DNA from: CAJCIT01 sp963771305
Lineage (GTDB): Bacteria; Acidobacteriota; Terriglobia; Bryobacterales; Bryobacteraceae
DNA: 64,000 bases
Direction of reading: 5' to 3'
Assembly: GCA_963771305.1 (NCBI GenBank)
Contig: CAVYTS010000033.1
Location: 310,001-374,000 of the forward strand
Each line of letters opens with the position of its first letter. The stretch's first letter is position 1. The notes below the pieces were generated by a model that worked only from the letters and a program-made list of their open reading frames with translations, did no database searches and was not told where the DNA came from. This document shows positions 48,205 to 57,344 of the stretch, in pieces. A program made the position numbers and the translations under genes.

Positions 48205-51200
48205 GCACCGCTACACTCGCAATCGCAGCCGCGCATAACATCACGCCTCGAACCATCGCCACTTGGTATCCGTTCCTGCAACGCACTCCGCGGGTCATGG
48301 TTCCAATTCAACTGGATGTTCTGATGGTGCGGCAGGCAGGCGAGGTCTTCGCGGATTGCAAAATGCAGGATCCGGATCCGAATGCAACCATTCAGAACCG
48401 CCGCGATCTGCTGCCAGCGCCCTTCGCCGAGCTCACTACGCCGCGTCCGCCGGGCGCATACCTGCATTGGGCTTTGCCCGACGCCCTGACGCATGGCACT
48501 ACCGATGGAACCACCGGAGAATTTTATCCGATCCCGGACCGTTGGCTGGTGCTGCGCCTGTCGCCCTCGGCCAGCAGCAACACGCGACGGGCAGTAACGG
48601 GCTGGGTGATTCGTGCGGGCGATAAGACTCCCACGGTTACCGAATTGGACCAGTGGATGGAGACCGGCCCGTCGCCCGATCCCGTGAAGAAATCCCTTAC
48701 GGCGCTGGGGCATGGAGATCCAGCGTGGGCCGCATACTACGAAAACGTGGTCAACCGGCTGGGGTTTTATGATTCACTGGCTGGGATTAAAACTGGCCCG
48801 CTGGCGTACGTCGTCTGCGGGTGGTACTCCGACCCCACAGCCGATCCCCTGAGCGACCCGAATATCCTGTCGCTCACGGATTTCGATGCCACCATGAACT
48901 CGCTGCTGTGGCACATCGACGATGGCGAATTCCAGGAAGCCGTATCGAACGCTGCTGATCGGGTGAAAGCGGCGAATTTGGTGGGCTTACAGACGTTGGA
49001 GTACGCAGGCGTCGCCGTCGCCACCGCAGCGCCCGCGCCGATCAATGCGAACGCCGCGAATGTTGCCCGGCCCCGCGCCGTTGCGGCCCCAACGGGCCGA
49101 TTCACGAGTACGATTTCCGAGACGGACATCCTGGCGCAGCCTGCGCCGCTGGATACATCGGGACAACCGGTGGGAGGCAAGTACGTTACGAATGGATCCT
49201 GGTGGCCAGCGGGAAGTTTTTATCATGGCTCAGTGGTTGGAATCGGTTGGCCGGGCGTAGGTTGGCCGGGCGTTCCGGACGGCATCTTGGGAAAACCGCC
49301 GACTACGGTGGGCACGGCGGCAGGAGAGTTCGGCGGCCCGCCGCCCGCTTCCGGCATCAACGTCGCCGTGGGCTATACGATCACGGAAGCATTGGCTGCG
49401 CTGGTGGCACGAGCCAATAATTCTCCACAGGAAGCCACCATGCTGGAGGCGTACCTGCTGGGCGCTCTGAGCGAGGTGGATAAGGCCGACGGCCAAGCCA
49501 CCATCGATGCGCTGCTGCATTCGGCGGCCTTCACCACCCGCGACGGTGGTTCCGGAACGGAAGAAATTCAACAGCCGCCCATGCCCGATCTGCCGCCGCC
49601 AACTCCGGCACCGGTTATCCCCGATCCGGGAGTCTTCGCCAATCAGCAGTCCACCGGCTCTTCGACCATCTCGAAGTTCAATGCTCCCGCGGTACTCTCG
49701 AACGCTATCGGCATCGCGCAGCCGATAGTCAACACCTCGGCCGAAAGGCTGCGAGAAAGCAGCATCGTTTCCGGCCGTCTGAGCGAAGTGATCGCGTCCG
49801 TTTTTCCGACGCCGCAACCGTCGACAACGCAGCCGGCGAAAACGATCACCGTGCAACGGACCCTTCCGCGTTACTTCCAGCCGGCCGATCCGGTATTTTT
49901 GCTGCAGGGGGCGGCCCGATCCTTCAAGCACGGTGACGACGGCCGTTACACGCAGGACGGTAAGCTGATCTGCCGTCTCACCGGGTTCTGCGTTACCGAG
50001 ACCAGCAGCGCGGCCGTGGGAGGTCTCGCAAGCCGACCCGCGGTCACTGGGGGCGATGTGCTGGAGCGCGGCGTGGAGAACGGCAGTGTTCCGCAGGAGT
50101 GTGAAGATATCCTGTGCGAAGTAGTGCTTGTAGATCCAGGCACCGCGACCGTAGCGGCACAGGCTGCCGGCGCCACCGGGGCAAACCTTGCAACCGTGGC
50201 GAAAAATTTCATGGTGGAACAGACCGCCTGGTGGGCCACGCGCGACCCGCGCTTCGATGCCGGGCCATTGGTGGCGCGTAGCGGGATCCGCGGCACTTTA
50301 CCTTCCCCCATTGCCGTGACACCGCCCGTGCGGCCCTGGACTCCAATTCATCTCGATTGGAAGATCGAGTATGTCCCGTCACCCAGAGGGCTGGCGGACT
50401 GGTCGCTGGACGAGGTCGATTACATCGGCCAGCAGCCCCCTCCCTCGGCCGGTCCGAATGATGGAGGAATCACGCTGAGCGGTCGCGCGCACCTGACAGC
50501 TGGGGCGGCAGCGACTGCGGCGCAAGGCGTGCAGACCGCACTTCAACAAGCGGCCAGCACGGCCGGCACCGGTCCTCTCCAAGTGCGCGGTCCGGAGCGA
50601 TTCTATTCGCTGCTGTCCCAGACGATGCTTTTTAATCTTGATAGTCTTACCGGCACACTCGCCTCGTCCAGTTCAGCCTCCAACGGATCGATTTCAACCG
50701 CCGATGCGTCGGTGCTGAATGATATCGTTTCAGCGCTGGACAACATGGACGTGCTTTCGGGCGCCATGGATAACTTTCACACGCGTCTGCGCGGTGGTTT
50801 GCCGGGCGATGGCGTCACGGTTCCACACCCCCCCGGGGCCCCCACTCCGGTTCCCTTCATTCCTCTTCGCGCCGGATTTCTACGCATTCTGCGGCTTCGT
50901 TTGGTGGACGGATTCGGCCAGTTTGTGGATCTGGCCGGATCGAGCGACCAACAGCAGGCGGATCTGAATCAGATCATCACCACAGGACCCTGCGCCGTAC
51001 CGAACGCGCCAGGCCTAGCCGCGCTGCCACCGCGCTTCACTTCTCCCGCGCGATTGTGGTTGCGCTATTTGCTAGCCGGCGATGACACCAAGGACGCCGA
51101 CGCCACTACCAGTCCCGTATGCGGCTACGTCATGCCCAATCACTTGGATGGGGCGCTGGAGTTCTTCGACGATACGGGCGCCAACCTGGGCGAGATCCGG

Positions 51201-52184
51201 CCCGATCCGCAGGCAGGCATTGTGTGGGAGGAGGCGCCGGGGCAGCCATCCACGGTGGGACAAGATCCGTCGCGCGCGATCCCGAATCCGAAGCTGGCCG
51301 GTATCGCGCAAGCGTTGATCCAGTGGGGGCTCTCGGACGCTCAGGCGACCGGCGAGCACGAGGACGCATTGAGCGCCCTGCTACGCATCATCGATTCCAC
51401 GCTGTGGTCGGTGGATCCGTTTGCACATACCGGTGACGAGCATCTCTCTTTTTTGGTTGGGCATCCGGTGGCAGTGATGCGCGCCCGGGTAAGGCTAGAG
51501 GTGGATGAGCCGGTAACACCCGGCCTGATCAAGACCCAGCGTTTTCCGCTGCGGCTGGGGGCGCTCACGCACTGGCAGGACGGACTGCTCGGATATTTTG
51601 TGAACGACGACTATACGACGCTCTACTGCGCCGACGCCGCCGTGGCGGGATTCGCGCGCCAAGTAGGGCCGAATGCCGGGTTCCTGCAACAGATCAATCT
51701 GGTGCCGGATTTTTACCAGCAATTCTCAAACGATCTCGGCGCGGGAGTGACGGAAGGGAACTCACCGGTAACGCATCCTTATGTGAACGACAGCGGCGTG
51801 GTCATGATCGCTCCCAATCAGGATTATTTGCTGACGCTGCTGGTAGAGCCGCAATGCCTGGTGTACGCGACTACGGGATTGCTTCCCCGCAAAGACATCG
51901 GCATGCGCCGGGAATGGATTGCGGGCGCGTTGGCACAAATCTCGCCCACGTTCCGCTTCGGTCCTCTGCTAGTAGATCCCAAGCGTGTGCGCATGCCCGT
52001 GGCCAACGAAATCAAGGGTACCTGGAGTTGGGACCATCTTGCCGACGTTTCCACCTGGGTGGAAGATCCGATCATCAATTCGACGTCGGATGCAATCATT
52101 CCTCCCGATCCAGTGGAGGGTACTGAGGGCTGGATTAAGCTGGGCCCCCCTCCGGCTGACACGACCAGCGGAAGCAGCTCATGA
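48201..52184 (+). CDS. Operon protein of 1327 residues, unknown function
   Basis: Starts in an ATGA overlap. The N-terminal part has TWYPFLQRTPRVMVPIQLDV, DLLPAPFAELTTPRPPG, AYLHWALPDALTHG and FYPIPDRWLVLRLSPS, and the C-terminal part PLRAGFLRILRLRLVDGFGQ followed by YVMPNHLDGALEFFDDTG. Composition is beta-rich with an Ala/Pro-rich linker near residue 300 and a second near 470. No signal peptide, transmembrane helix or nucleotide-binding motif. The paired layout suggests a structural or scaffold protein rather than an enzyme; this is inference. Confidence 0.8.
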   Translation: MSTATLAIAAAHNITPRTIATWYPFLQRTPRVMVPIQLDVLMVRQAGEVFADCKMQDPDPNATIQNRRDLLPAPFAELTTPRPPGAYLHWALPDALTHGTTDGTTGEFYPIPDRWLVLRLSPSASSNTRRAVTGWVIRAGDKTPTVTELDQWMETGPSPDPVKKSLTALGHGDPAWAAYYENVVNRLGFYDSLAGIKTGPLAYVVCGWYSDPTADPLSDPNILSLTDFDATMNSLLWHIDDGEFQEAVSNAADRVKAANLVGLQTLEYAGVAVATAAPAPINANAANVARPRAVAAPTGRFTSTISETDILAQPAPLDTSGQPVGGKYVTNGSWWPAGSFYHGSVVGIGWPGVGWPGVPDGILGKPPTTVGTAAGEFGGPPPASGINVAVGYTITEALAALVARANNSPQEATMLEAYLLGALSEVDKADGQATIDALLHSAAFTTRDGGSGTEEIQQPPMPDLPPPTPAPVIPDPGVFANQQSTGSSTISKFNAPAVLSNAIGIAQPIVNTSAERLRESSIVSGRLSEVIASVFPTPQPSTTQPAKTITVQRTLPRYFQPADPVFLLQGAARSFKHGDDGRYTQDGKLICRLTGFCVTETSSAAVGGLASRPAVTGGDVLERGVENGSVPQECEDILCEVVLVDPGTATVAAQAAGATGANLATVAKNFMVEQTAWWATRDPRFDAGPLVARSGIRGTLPSPIAVTPPVRPWTPIHLDWKIEYVPSPRGLADWSLDEVDYIGQQPPPSAGPNDGGITLSGRAHLTAGAAATAAQGVQTALQQAASTAGTGPLQVRGPERFYSLLSQTMLFNLDSLTGTLASSSSASNGSISTADASVLNDIVSALDNMDVLSGAMDNFHTRLRGGLPGDGVTVPHPPGAPTPVPFIPLRAGFLRILRLRLVDGFGQFVDLAGSSDQQQADLNQIITTGPCAVPNAPGLAALPPRFTSPARLWLRYLLAGDDTKDADATTSPVCGYVMPNHLDGALEFFDDTGANLGEIRPDPQAGIVWEEAPGQPSTVGQDPSRAIPNPKLAGIAQALIQWGLSDAQATGEHEDALSALLRIIDSTLWSVDPFAHTGDEHLSFLVGHPVAVMRARVRLEVDEPVTPGLIKTQRFPLRLGALTHWQDGLLGYFVNDDYTTLYCADAAVAGFARQVGPNAGFLQQINLVPDFYQQFSNDLGAGVTEGNSPVTHPYVNDSGVVMIAPNQDYLLTLLVEPQCLVYATTGLLPRKDIGMRREWIAGALAQISPTFRFGPLLVDPKRVRMPVANEIKGTWSWDHLADVSTWVEDPIINSTSDAIIPPDPVEGTEGWIKLGPPPADTTSGSSS

Positions 52185-52204
52185 AACATCGACAGGAGTG
52201 AGCC

Positions 52205-55200
52205 ATGGCCGACGACGATCTTAAACGCGATCCGCGCCTTGAACTGGAGGAGCGGGAAGACGAGCGTGAGGAGCGGGATGCCTGGTTTTTCCGAACACGA
52301 CGGCGCGACGCAACTGTTCCCCACGATATTTTCGCGCGTGCATCCAGGCAAAAGAGAGCGATGCTGCGCCAGGCCGCGGCTCGCCATGCCGCCGAGGTTG
52401 GGATTCGCCCGAGAACCGCTTCACCCCCGATCCAGTCTTATTGGACGCCACTCGGACCATCCGTGGTAGGGCACGGCCAAGCGTCCGGAAATCCTCCGGT
52501 CAGCGGCCGCGTAAAGTCACTCGCCGTGGGACCTGGCGGGACACGCGTGTATGCAGGCGCGGCAAACGGCGGCACGTGGTATTCGGAGGACTCCGGGGCA
52601 TCCTGGACGCCGATCGACGAGTACGCTTTCAGTACGACCACGGCACCGGTCCCTTCCTTGGAGGCTGATTCGCTCTCCACCGGCGCGATCGCTGTGATTT
52701 TCGGAGCCAACGGAGCGGCCGACACGATCTACGTAGGGACCGGAGAGCCCGGCTCTCCCGACGGCTATTTCGGAATAGGCATTAAGTCGGCCAGCACCGG
52801 TGGTTTCGCGCCGAACTGGCAGCTCGAAGCCACCAATCTCGCCGGCATGGGCATTTATCGAATCGCCATTGCCCCCGATAAACCCCCGGTTGTATTCGCT
52901 GCGACCACCACCGGTCTATACATGCGTCCCGCCGCTTCTTTCGGCACCTGGACTCCGGTCACAAGCGGAATTCCGGGAAACGTCGCTGTGACGGACGTGG
53001 TTGTTTCCGCCGGCGGCCTGGCGTTCGCCGTAGTCTCGAAAGGTTCGGTATATGCCAGTACCAACGCGACTAACGGCACTGGAGGAACCTGGACTCCAAT
53101 CCCGGGTTTTACGGCGGGCGTCCGCGTGGCGCTCGCCATCAGCCAGGTTTCAGCCACTGGGACCCCGCCACCGATCATGTACGCGTTGGTCTCGGATGCC
53201 ACGCTCCACAGGTTCGATACCGCGCAGTTGCCTGCTCCGCCCGCGACTTGGGCTTTTCAAAACGTTGCCGGTGTGCCCAAGGCTTTGTTTGCGGGCAATC
53301 AGGGGAGCTACGACATCGTGCTTGCGGTTGACCCTTCCGATCCGAATACCGTTTATATGGCTGGCGACCGCGTGCTATTTAACGATTTCGATCTATCCTT
53401 CTTTAAGGGCGCGATCGCAGTCTCGGGCTCGAATTATACCTTCCCATTCAACCCCGCGAACGATATTCCCTCGGTGCCGGACAAGGCGACAAAGGTGCAT
53501 AACGATGCAACCTGGATCGGGGAAGGAATACATCCCGACGCGCATTGCATGGCGTTCGCCACTAATGCCGACGGCACGCACGACCCGACCAATGTCTGGG
53601 TGGGTTGCGACGGCGGCATTTTCCAGTCGACGCAGAACGGGAAGCGAGCCACATTCCAGTCGTGCAATGAGGGCTTGGCCGTAACGGAGATGACCTTTAT
53701 CGCGCAACACCCCGATACGGATGCAGTCCTGTTCGGGGGCGCGCAAGACCAGGGCAATCTGCGGTTTCGAGGCGATTCAGTGTGCTACGAAGCTCCTGAA
53801 GGGGATGGCGGCGGTGTCGTTTACGACCCTAATAACGGCTGGCAGATCATGCGCCAGTACATTCAAACGACACTCAACTCCGCCACGGATGGCGGCGCCG
53901 GCGCCGGCTCATGGAAAGATGTCTCATTTCCCGGCGCTTCCACCGCCGAAACAGCCTTGGCTGGTTTCTACAGCCCCCTGGCTGCTATCGCACAGGACCC
54001 AACACACACGCTCCTGGCCTTCGGAACGAACCGGTTGTGGTTGACCCAGGACTGGGGCGCAACGTGGAACACCATTCCATCGTTGTCCAGTGGAGCAACC
54101 ATAACTCAGGATGTGCTGACTCTCTCCGGAGGACCGGCTGGTGCAGTGGTGGCGATTGTCTGGGCGTCTCCAACTCGTGTTTTTGTTGCAACGCAAAACG
54201 CCATTTTCCAATTCGACCAAACTGGTGGGAACTGGACCCCGAATGCGTCCACACCCCTTTCCGCCATACCTGGCGGCGGCATTATCACCACCCTGGCGGT
54301 GGAAAATGGCGCCAAGGGCACGCTGTACGCCACGCTGGGTGGAGCGAATGTGGATCACGTCTGGTACTTCGATCCGACCGCAGCGCCTCAGTGGGTTGTC
54401 GCCCTGCCCAAAGCAACCCTCGACATTCCGGTGCACGCGATTGTGGTGGATCCAGCCCACCCCGAACAGATCTACATCGGTTCGGACGTGGGCGTGCTGC
54501 AAGGTATTAAGACCGGTGCAATCTGGGATTGGACCGGCGTTTTCAATCTCTCGTCGGCCACTTTCCCGGAGGCTGCGGTTACATGCCTGGCCATTCATCC
54601 TCGAACCCGAGTTCTGCGGGCCGCAACGCATGGTTTGGGAGTTTGGGAGATCCCTCTGGACGTGCCCACCGCGTCCGACCCGGACCTCTATCTGCGGGTG
54701 AACGTGGCCGACTCAGGCCGGCTCTCGGCGGGCGCCCGGCCGGCGTGGCTGGACGGCGTCAACGATCCCACCATTCAGGGCGCCACGCTCACGCATTTGA
54801 TGAGCCCCGACATCAAAGCCCTGCGCAGTTCGGGCAGCACGGTCAGTTCCCCGCAGGACTTTCTGGGGTTCGCCTCGTTGAATAATTTCGCACCCGATCT
54901 CCATACGGTGGACACGCTTGGAACAAACCAAGTTTTCATCGAAGTCCACAACCGCGGACACGAAGTGAGTGGGGGTCAGGTGAACGTTTTGCTGCTGCTG
55001 GCGGACGGAAGTGTTCCATTGCCGGCGTTACCGGCCGATTTCAATACTCGAATTCAAAGTGGCGATAAGACCGCTTGGCTGGGTACTACGGGTTGGTTCT
55101 TTGCGGACGCGACCAACCCTTTCCGAACCCTGCCCGGTGCCGTGCAAGCACGTTTGCCGCAGGTGGTGCAATACAACGTAGACATCAGCGTGGTGCCCAA

Positions 55201-55411
55201 CTCGCCGGGCAAGATCTATGCGGCCGCATTTGTAACTACCGATACCGATCCGCTTGCGACCGCCAACACCGACGTGAATGCTCTGGTGATGGCTGATAAA
55301 CATGTCGCCGTCCGCACACTCGACGTCGGTACTGACTGGCGCGTTGTGCTCACCGTGGTGCTGGTCATCGTCGGCGTGGCGGCAGTAGTAGTGATCGCGA
55401 AAGAAGCGTGA
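52205..55411 (+). CDS. BNR/sortilin-type beta-propeller protein with C-terminal membrane anchor
   Basis: 1068 residues, ATG with AGGAG (52194-52198). A charged N-terminal helix (ERDAWFFRTRRRD) is followed by propeller blades with BNR/Asp-box features: RVYAGAANGGTWYSEDSG, IYVGTGEPG, VWVGCDGGIFQSTQNG, LWLTQDWGATWNT and IYIGSDVGVLQG. The C-terminal domain (VFIEVHNRGHE, VNVLLLLADGS) precedes a final hydrophobic helix VVLTVVLVIVGVAAVVVIA and KEA, a tail anchor. There is no N-terminal signal peptide, so the propeller is likely cytoplasmic with insertion after synthesis. Last gene of the operon. Confidence 0.85.
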   Translation: MADDDLKRDPRLELEEREDEREERDAWFFRTRRRDATVPHDIFARASRQKRAMLRQAAARHAAEVGIRPRTASPPIQSYWTPLGPSVVGHGQASGNPPVSGRVKSLAVGPGGTRVYAGAANGGTWYSEDSGASWTPIDEYAFSTTTAPVPSLEADSLSTGAIAVIFGANGAADTIYVGTGEPGSPDGYFGIGIKSASTGGFAPNWQLEATNLAGMGIYRIAIAPDKPPVVFAATTTGLYMRPAASFGTWTPVTSGIPGNVAVTDVVVSAGGLAFAVVSKGSVYASTNATNGTGGTWTPIPGFTAGVRVALAISQVSATGTPPPIMYALVSDATLHRFDTAQLPAPPATWAFQNVAGVPKALFAGNQGSYDIVLAVDPSDPNTVYMAGDRVLFNDFDLSFFKGAIAVSGSNYTFPFNPANDIPSVPDKATKVHNDATWIGEGIHPDAHCMAFATNADGTHDPTNVWVGCDGGIFQSTQNGKRATFQSCNEGLAVTEMTFIAQHPDTDAVLFGGAQDQGNLRFRGDSVCYEAPEGDGGGVVYDPNNGWQIMRQYIQTTLNSATDGGAGAGSWKDVSFPGASTAETALAGFYSPLAAIAQDPTHTLLAFGTNRLWLTQDWGATWNTIPSLSSGATITQDVLTLSGGPAGAVVAIVWASPTRVFVATQNAIFQFDQTGGNWTPNASTPLSAIPGGGIITTLAVENGAKGTLYATLGGANVDHVWYFDPTAAPQWVVALPKATLDIPVHAIVVDPAHPEQIYIGSDVGVLQGIKTGAIWDWTGVFNLSSATFPEAAVTCLAIHPRTRVLRAATHGLGVWEIPLDVPTASDPDLYLRVNVADSGRLSAGARPAWLDGVNDPTIQGATLTHLMSPDIKALRSSGSTVSSPQDFLGFASLNNFAPDLHTVDTLGTNQVFIEVHNRGHEVSGGQVNVLLLLADGSVPLPALPADFNTRIQSGDKTAWLGTTGWFFADATNPFRTLPGAVQARLPQVVQYNVDISVVPNSPGKIYAAAFVTTDTDPLATANTDVNALVMADKHVAVRTLDVGTDWRVVLTVVLVIVGVAAVVVIAKEA

Positions 55412-55481
55412 ACAAATCCGGAAGGGAGATCAGCCAAGTGAATCGAATCCCATTGCGTGGAAGCACCAAGCGAAGAATTAG

Positions 55482-55745
55482 TTAGCCATCGGCTGTACCG
55501 GAGAGAATTACAGTTCGTTCCGCCGCGCTGGACCTCACCACCCTTAGTCCGTTGGCCGCGGCAAAGTTCTCCACTTTGAGGATTTCCTCTACGCTCGAGC
55601 CATGACGCTGGTTGTTGCTCTCGTGATAAATGATTCCTTTCACGAGAGCCTGCGGCGCGAGCGACGGTAGTTCTTCCCGTCTTCTTACCATCGCCGTCAC
55701 ATTTGTGGCCGGCCTGCGCAATTGCACGCCGGCCACAAACTTTGC
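55482..55745 (-). pseudogene. Remnant of a pro-kumamolisin (S53) activation domain
   Basis: AKFVAGVQLRRPATNVTAMV, then YHESNNQRHGSSVEEILKV and GLRVVRSSAAERTVILSGT match the activation domain of serine-carboxyl (S53) peptidases. The protein ends soon after; no catalytic Glu/Asp/Ser domain is present. The longer open frame upstream to 56015 is not convincing. Confidence 0.5.
55702..55739. repeat. Perfect 12-bp palindromic hairpin
   Basis: TTTGTGGCCGGC (55702-55713) pairs with GCCGGCCACAAA (55728-55739); 14-base spacer with internal partial symmetry (TGCGCAATTGCA). It lies within the S53 remnant. Confidence 0.7.
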
Positions 55746-56113
55746 CGATTCCAGGTATGGAGGATGCTGAAGAACCCGAGAAGAAACGCTTGATTTGCGC
55801 GAAGAAGCTGCACAGAATAGCTGAGCAAGCTTCGGGAGCAGCGTTTCACGCCACTGGGTTAGACCGGGCAGAGATTGGCCGGTTAAACGGCGTTCGAGGA
55901 GATGTCGTTCGCGCTTTGGGCGGATAAGTCCGGCACTCTTCCAAAGGTCGGATAAGCTTGCTGAGGAGGCCGGCTCTAAGCAGCTATGGAAGAGTCGAGC
56001 GTCACCCGGAAACAATCTAGGGAGACGCTGCCAATCGGCTTCGGACTGGTTCTCAAGAGCAGGTCCAGTTGAAATTTATCGACTTCGCAATCGGCGAAAC
56101 CTCACGGGAACGC

Positions 56114-56981
56114 TCAAGACCTGCTCTCGCGTTCGATAAGCCGTTGAAGCACGGTTCGCAGCTCGACTTTCCTTTTCGAGAGCCAGCCTCTCCGCCCTCG
56201 AATTCAATCCAGCCTTCGTTGAAGCCATCGAGCATTTGAATGCGGGGTGCGGGGTTCTTCATGCCCTGCGATTGGAACAGCGACTCCCAAGTCTCGCGCG
56301 GTACGGCGTCTGTTCGCACCGGACGATCAAGCAGGTTAGCGAAGGTGGCTGCGATCTCCTCAGGGGTCACACGGTGCGGCCCTTCCAAACCACACTGGGG
56401 CCGCTCCATGTGCTCTGGATGAGTTCGGTCGCCACACGCCCGACGTCAGCCGTGGAAACCATCGGTACTGGGTTGTCGAGGGGCTGCAGAAAGCTCGGGA
56501 TCACGCCGTTCTTGGCCGCTGGAGCGACGTCCCGACTCGAGTTCTCCATGAACCATGCTGGCCGCAAAAAACAGATTGGAATCGACAACTCTCCAAGTAC
56601 CTGCTCGATTATGGAGTGCGGCGTGATCAAGTTTGATCGGATCGCCTGCGCGCCGATGGTCGACAAGTACACAACTCTACTGGGACGCCCGGCGTCGATC
56701 GCCGATCGCAATGCGGCGGCTACAGCCCGCGCTTCGCGAAAGTCAGGCGACGGATCGAGTTCGGTGGAACGAGCGCGAAAACACCGGCAGCTCCCTTAAA
56801 CGCCGCGGGTAAGCGCGGCCGCGTCGCTGATGTCAGCCTCGACGAGGTCACAGCCCCGCGTCGCCCAGGTCTCGCCTTTGCGGGTCTCGCGAACCACGCC
56901 TCGGACGGGCTGCCCAGCGGCCAGAAGGTTGAGCGCCACCTCTTCACCCACTTTGCCAGTAATTCCAGTAACTGCAAACAT
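56114..56981 (-). pseudogene. NmrA-like NAD(P)-binding reductase, four frameshifts
   Basis: The N-terminus MFAVTGITGKVGEEVALNLL has a TGITGKVG dinucleotide-binding loop. The remaining parts lie in other frames: FKGAAGVFALVPP, then RVVYLSTIGAQ, IPICFLRPAWFMENS and GPHRVTPEEIAATFANLL, up to QRLIERESRS. Frame changes near 56806 (extra G), about 56770, about 56392 and about 56160 give a normal 285-290 residue protein of this family when corrected. Unlike the housekeeping genes the breaks are mostly losses in short homopolymers. Decay and sequence error cannot be separated. Confidence 0.6.
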
Positions 56982-57057
56982 TTTTCTCTTAACCGTCTAA
57001 GGACATTCCCGTCTGCGAAGCGTAAAGATTATCCCTCTTAACAACATCCCGGATCAA

Positions 57058-57092
57058 GTGGCCGTGAAACGAGTGGCCGTGAAACGAGTGGC
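57058..57092. repeat. Tandem 15-base repeat
   Basis: GTGGCCGTGAAACGA occurs twice (57058-57072, 57073-57087) and begins a third time (GTGGC, 57088-57092), in the gap between the NmrA-like gene and the hydrolase gene. The rest of 56982-57344 has no supported gene. Confidence 0.8.
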
Positions 57093-57344
57093 GCCGTTGG
57101 TGCGTTCAATACCGATAGTATTGCCCGACACTCCTACAGTGCTGGCCCCAAGGGCGTTGGATAAAGTTTGCCGCCGCGTGGACGGTCGGGCCTTTCGCGA
57201 AGCGGAGCAATTCGGAGCGCTTCCGGGGTATGAGTTGCTCCTTCATAGAGCTCCCTTTCCTGGCGGGTAGCCTGGCGCGCTGATTCAGACGGTTGGGCGG
57301 GAAGAGCGCGCGGTGTCCCCGATATACTTTCACTCAACATCGTC

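Noticed and set aside
55438..55485. Possible 15-codon peptide after the BNR gene (GTG start with GGGAG upstream)
   Set aside because: Too short to support without conservation data; the purine-rich tract alone is not enough.
57058..57333. Open frames over the tandem repeats, on both strands
   Set aside because: Repetitive first codons and no family resemblance; probably intergenic.
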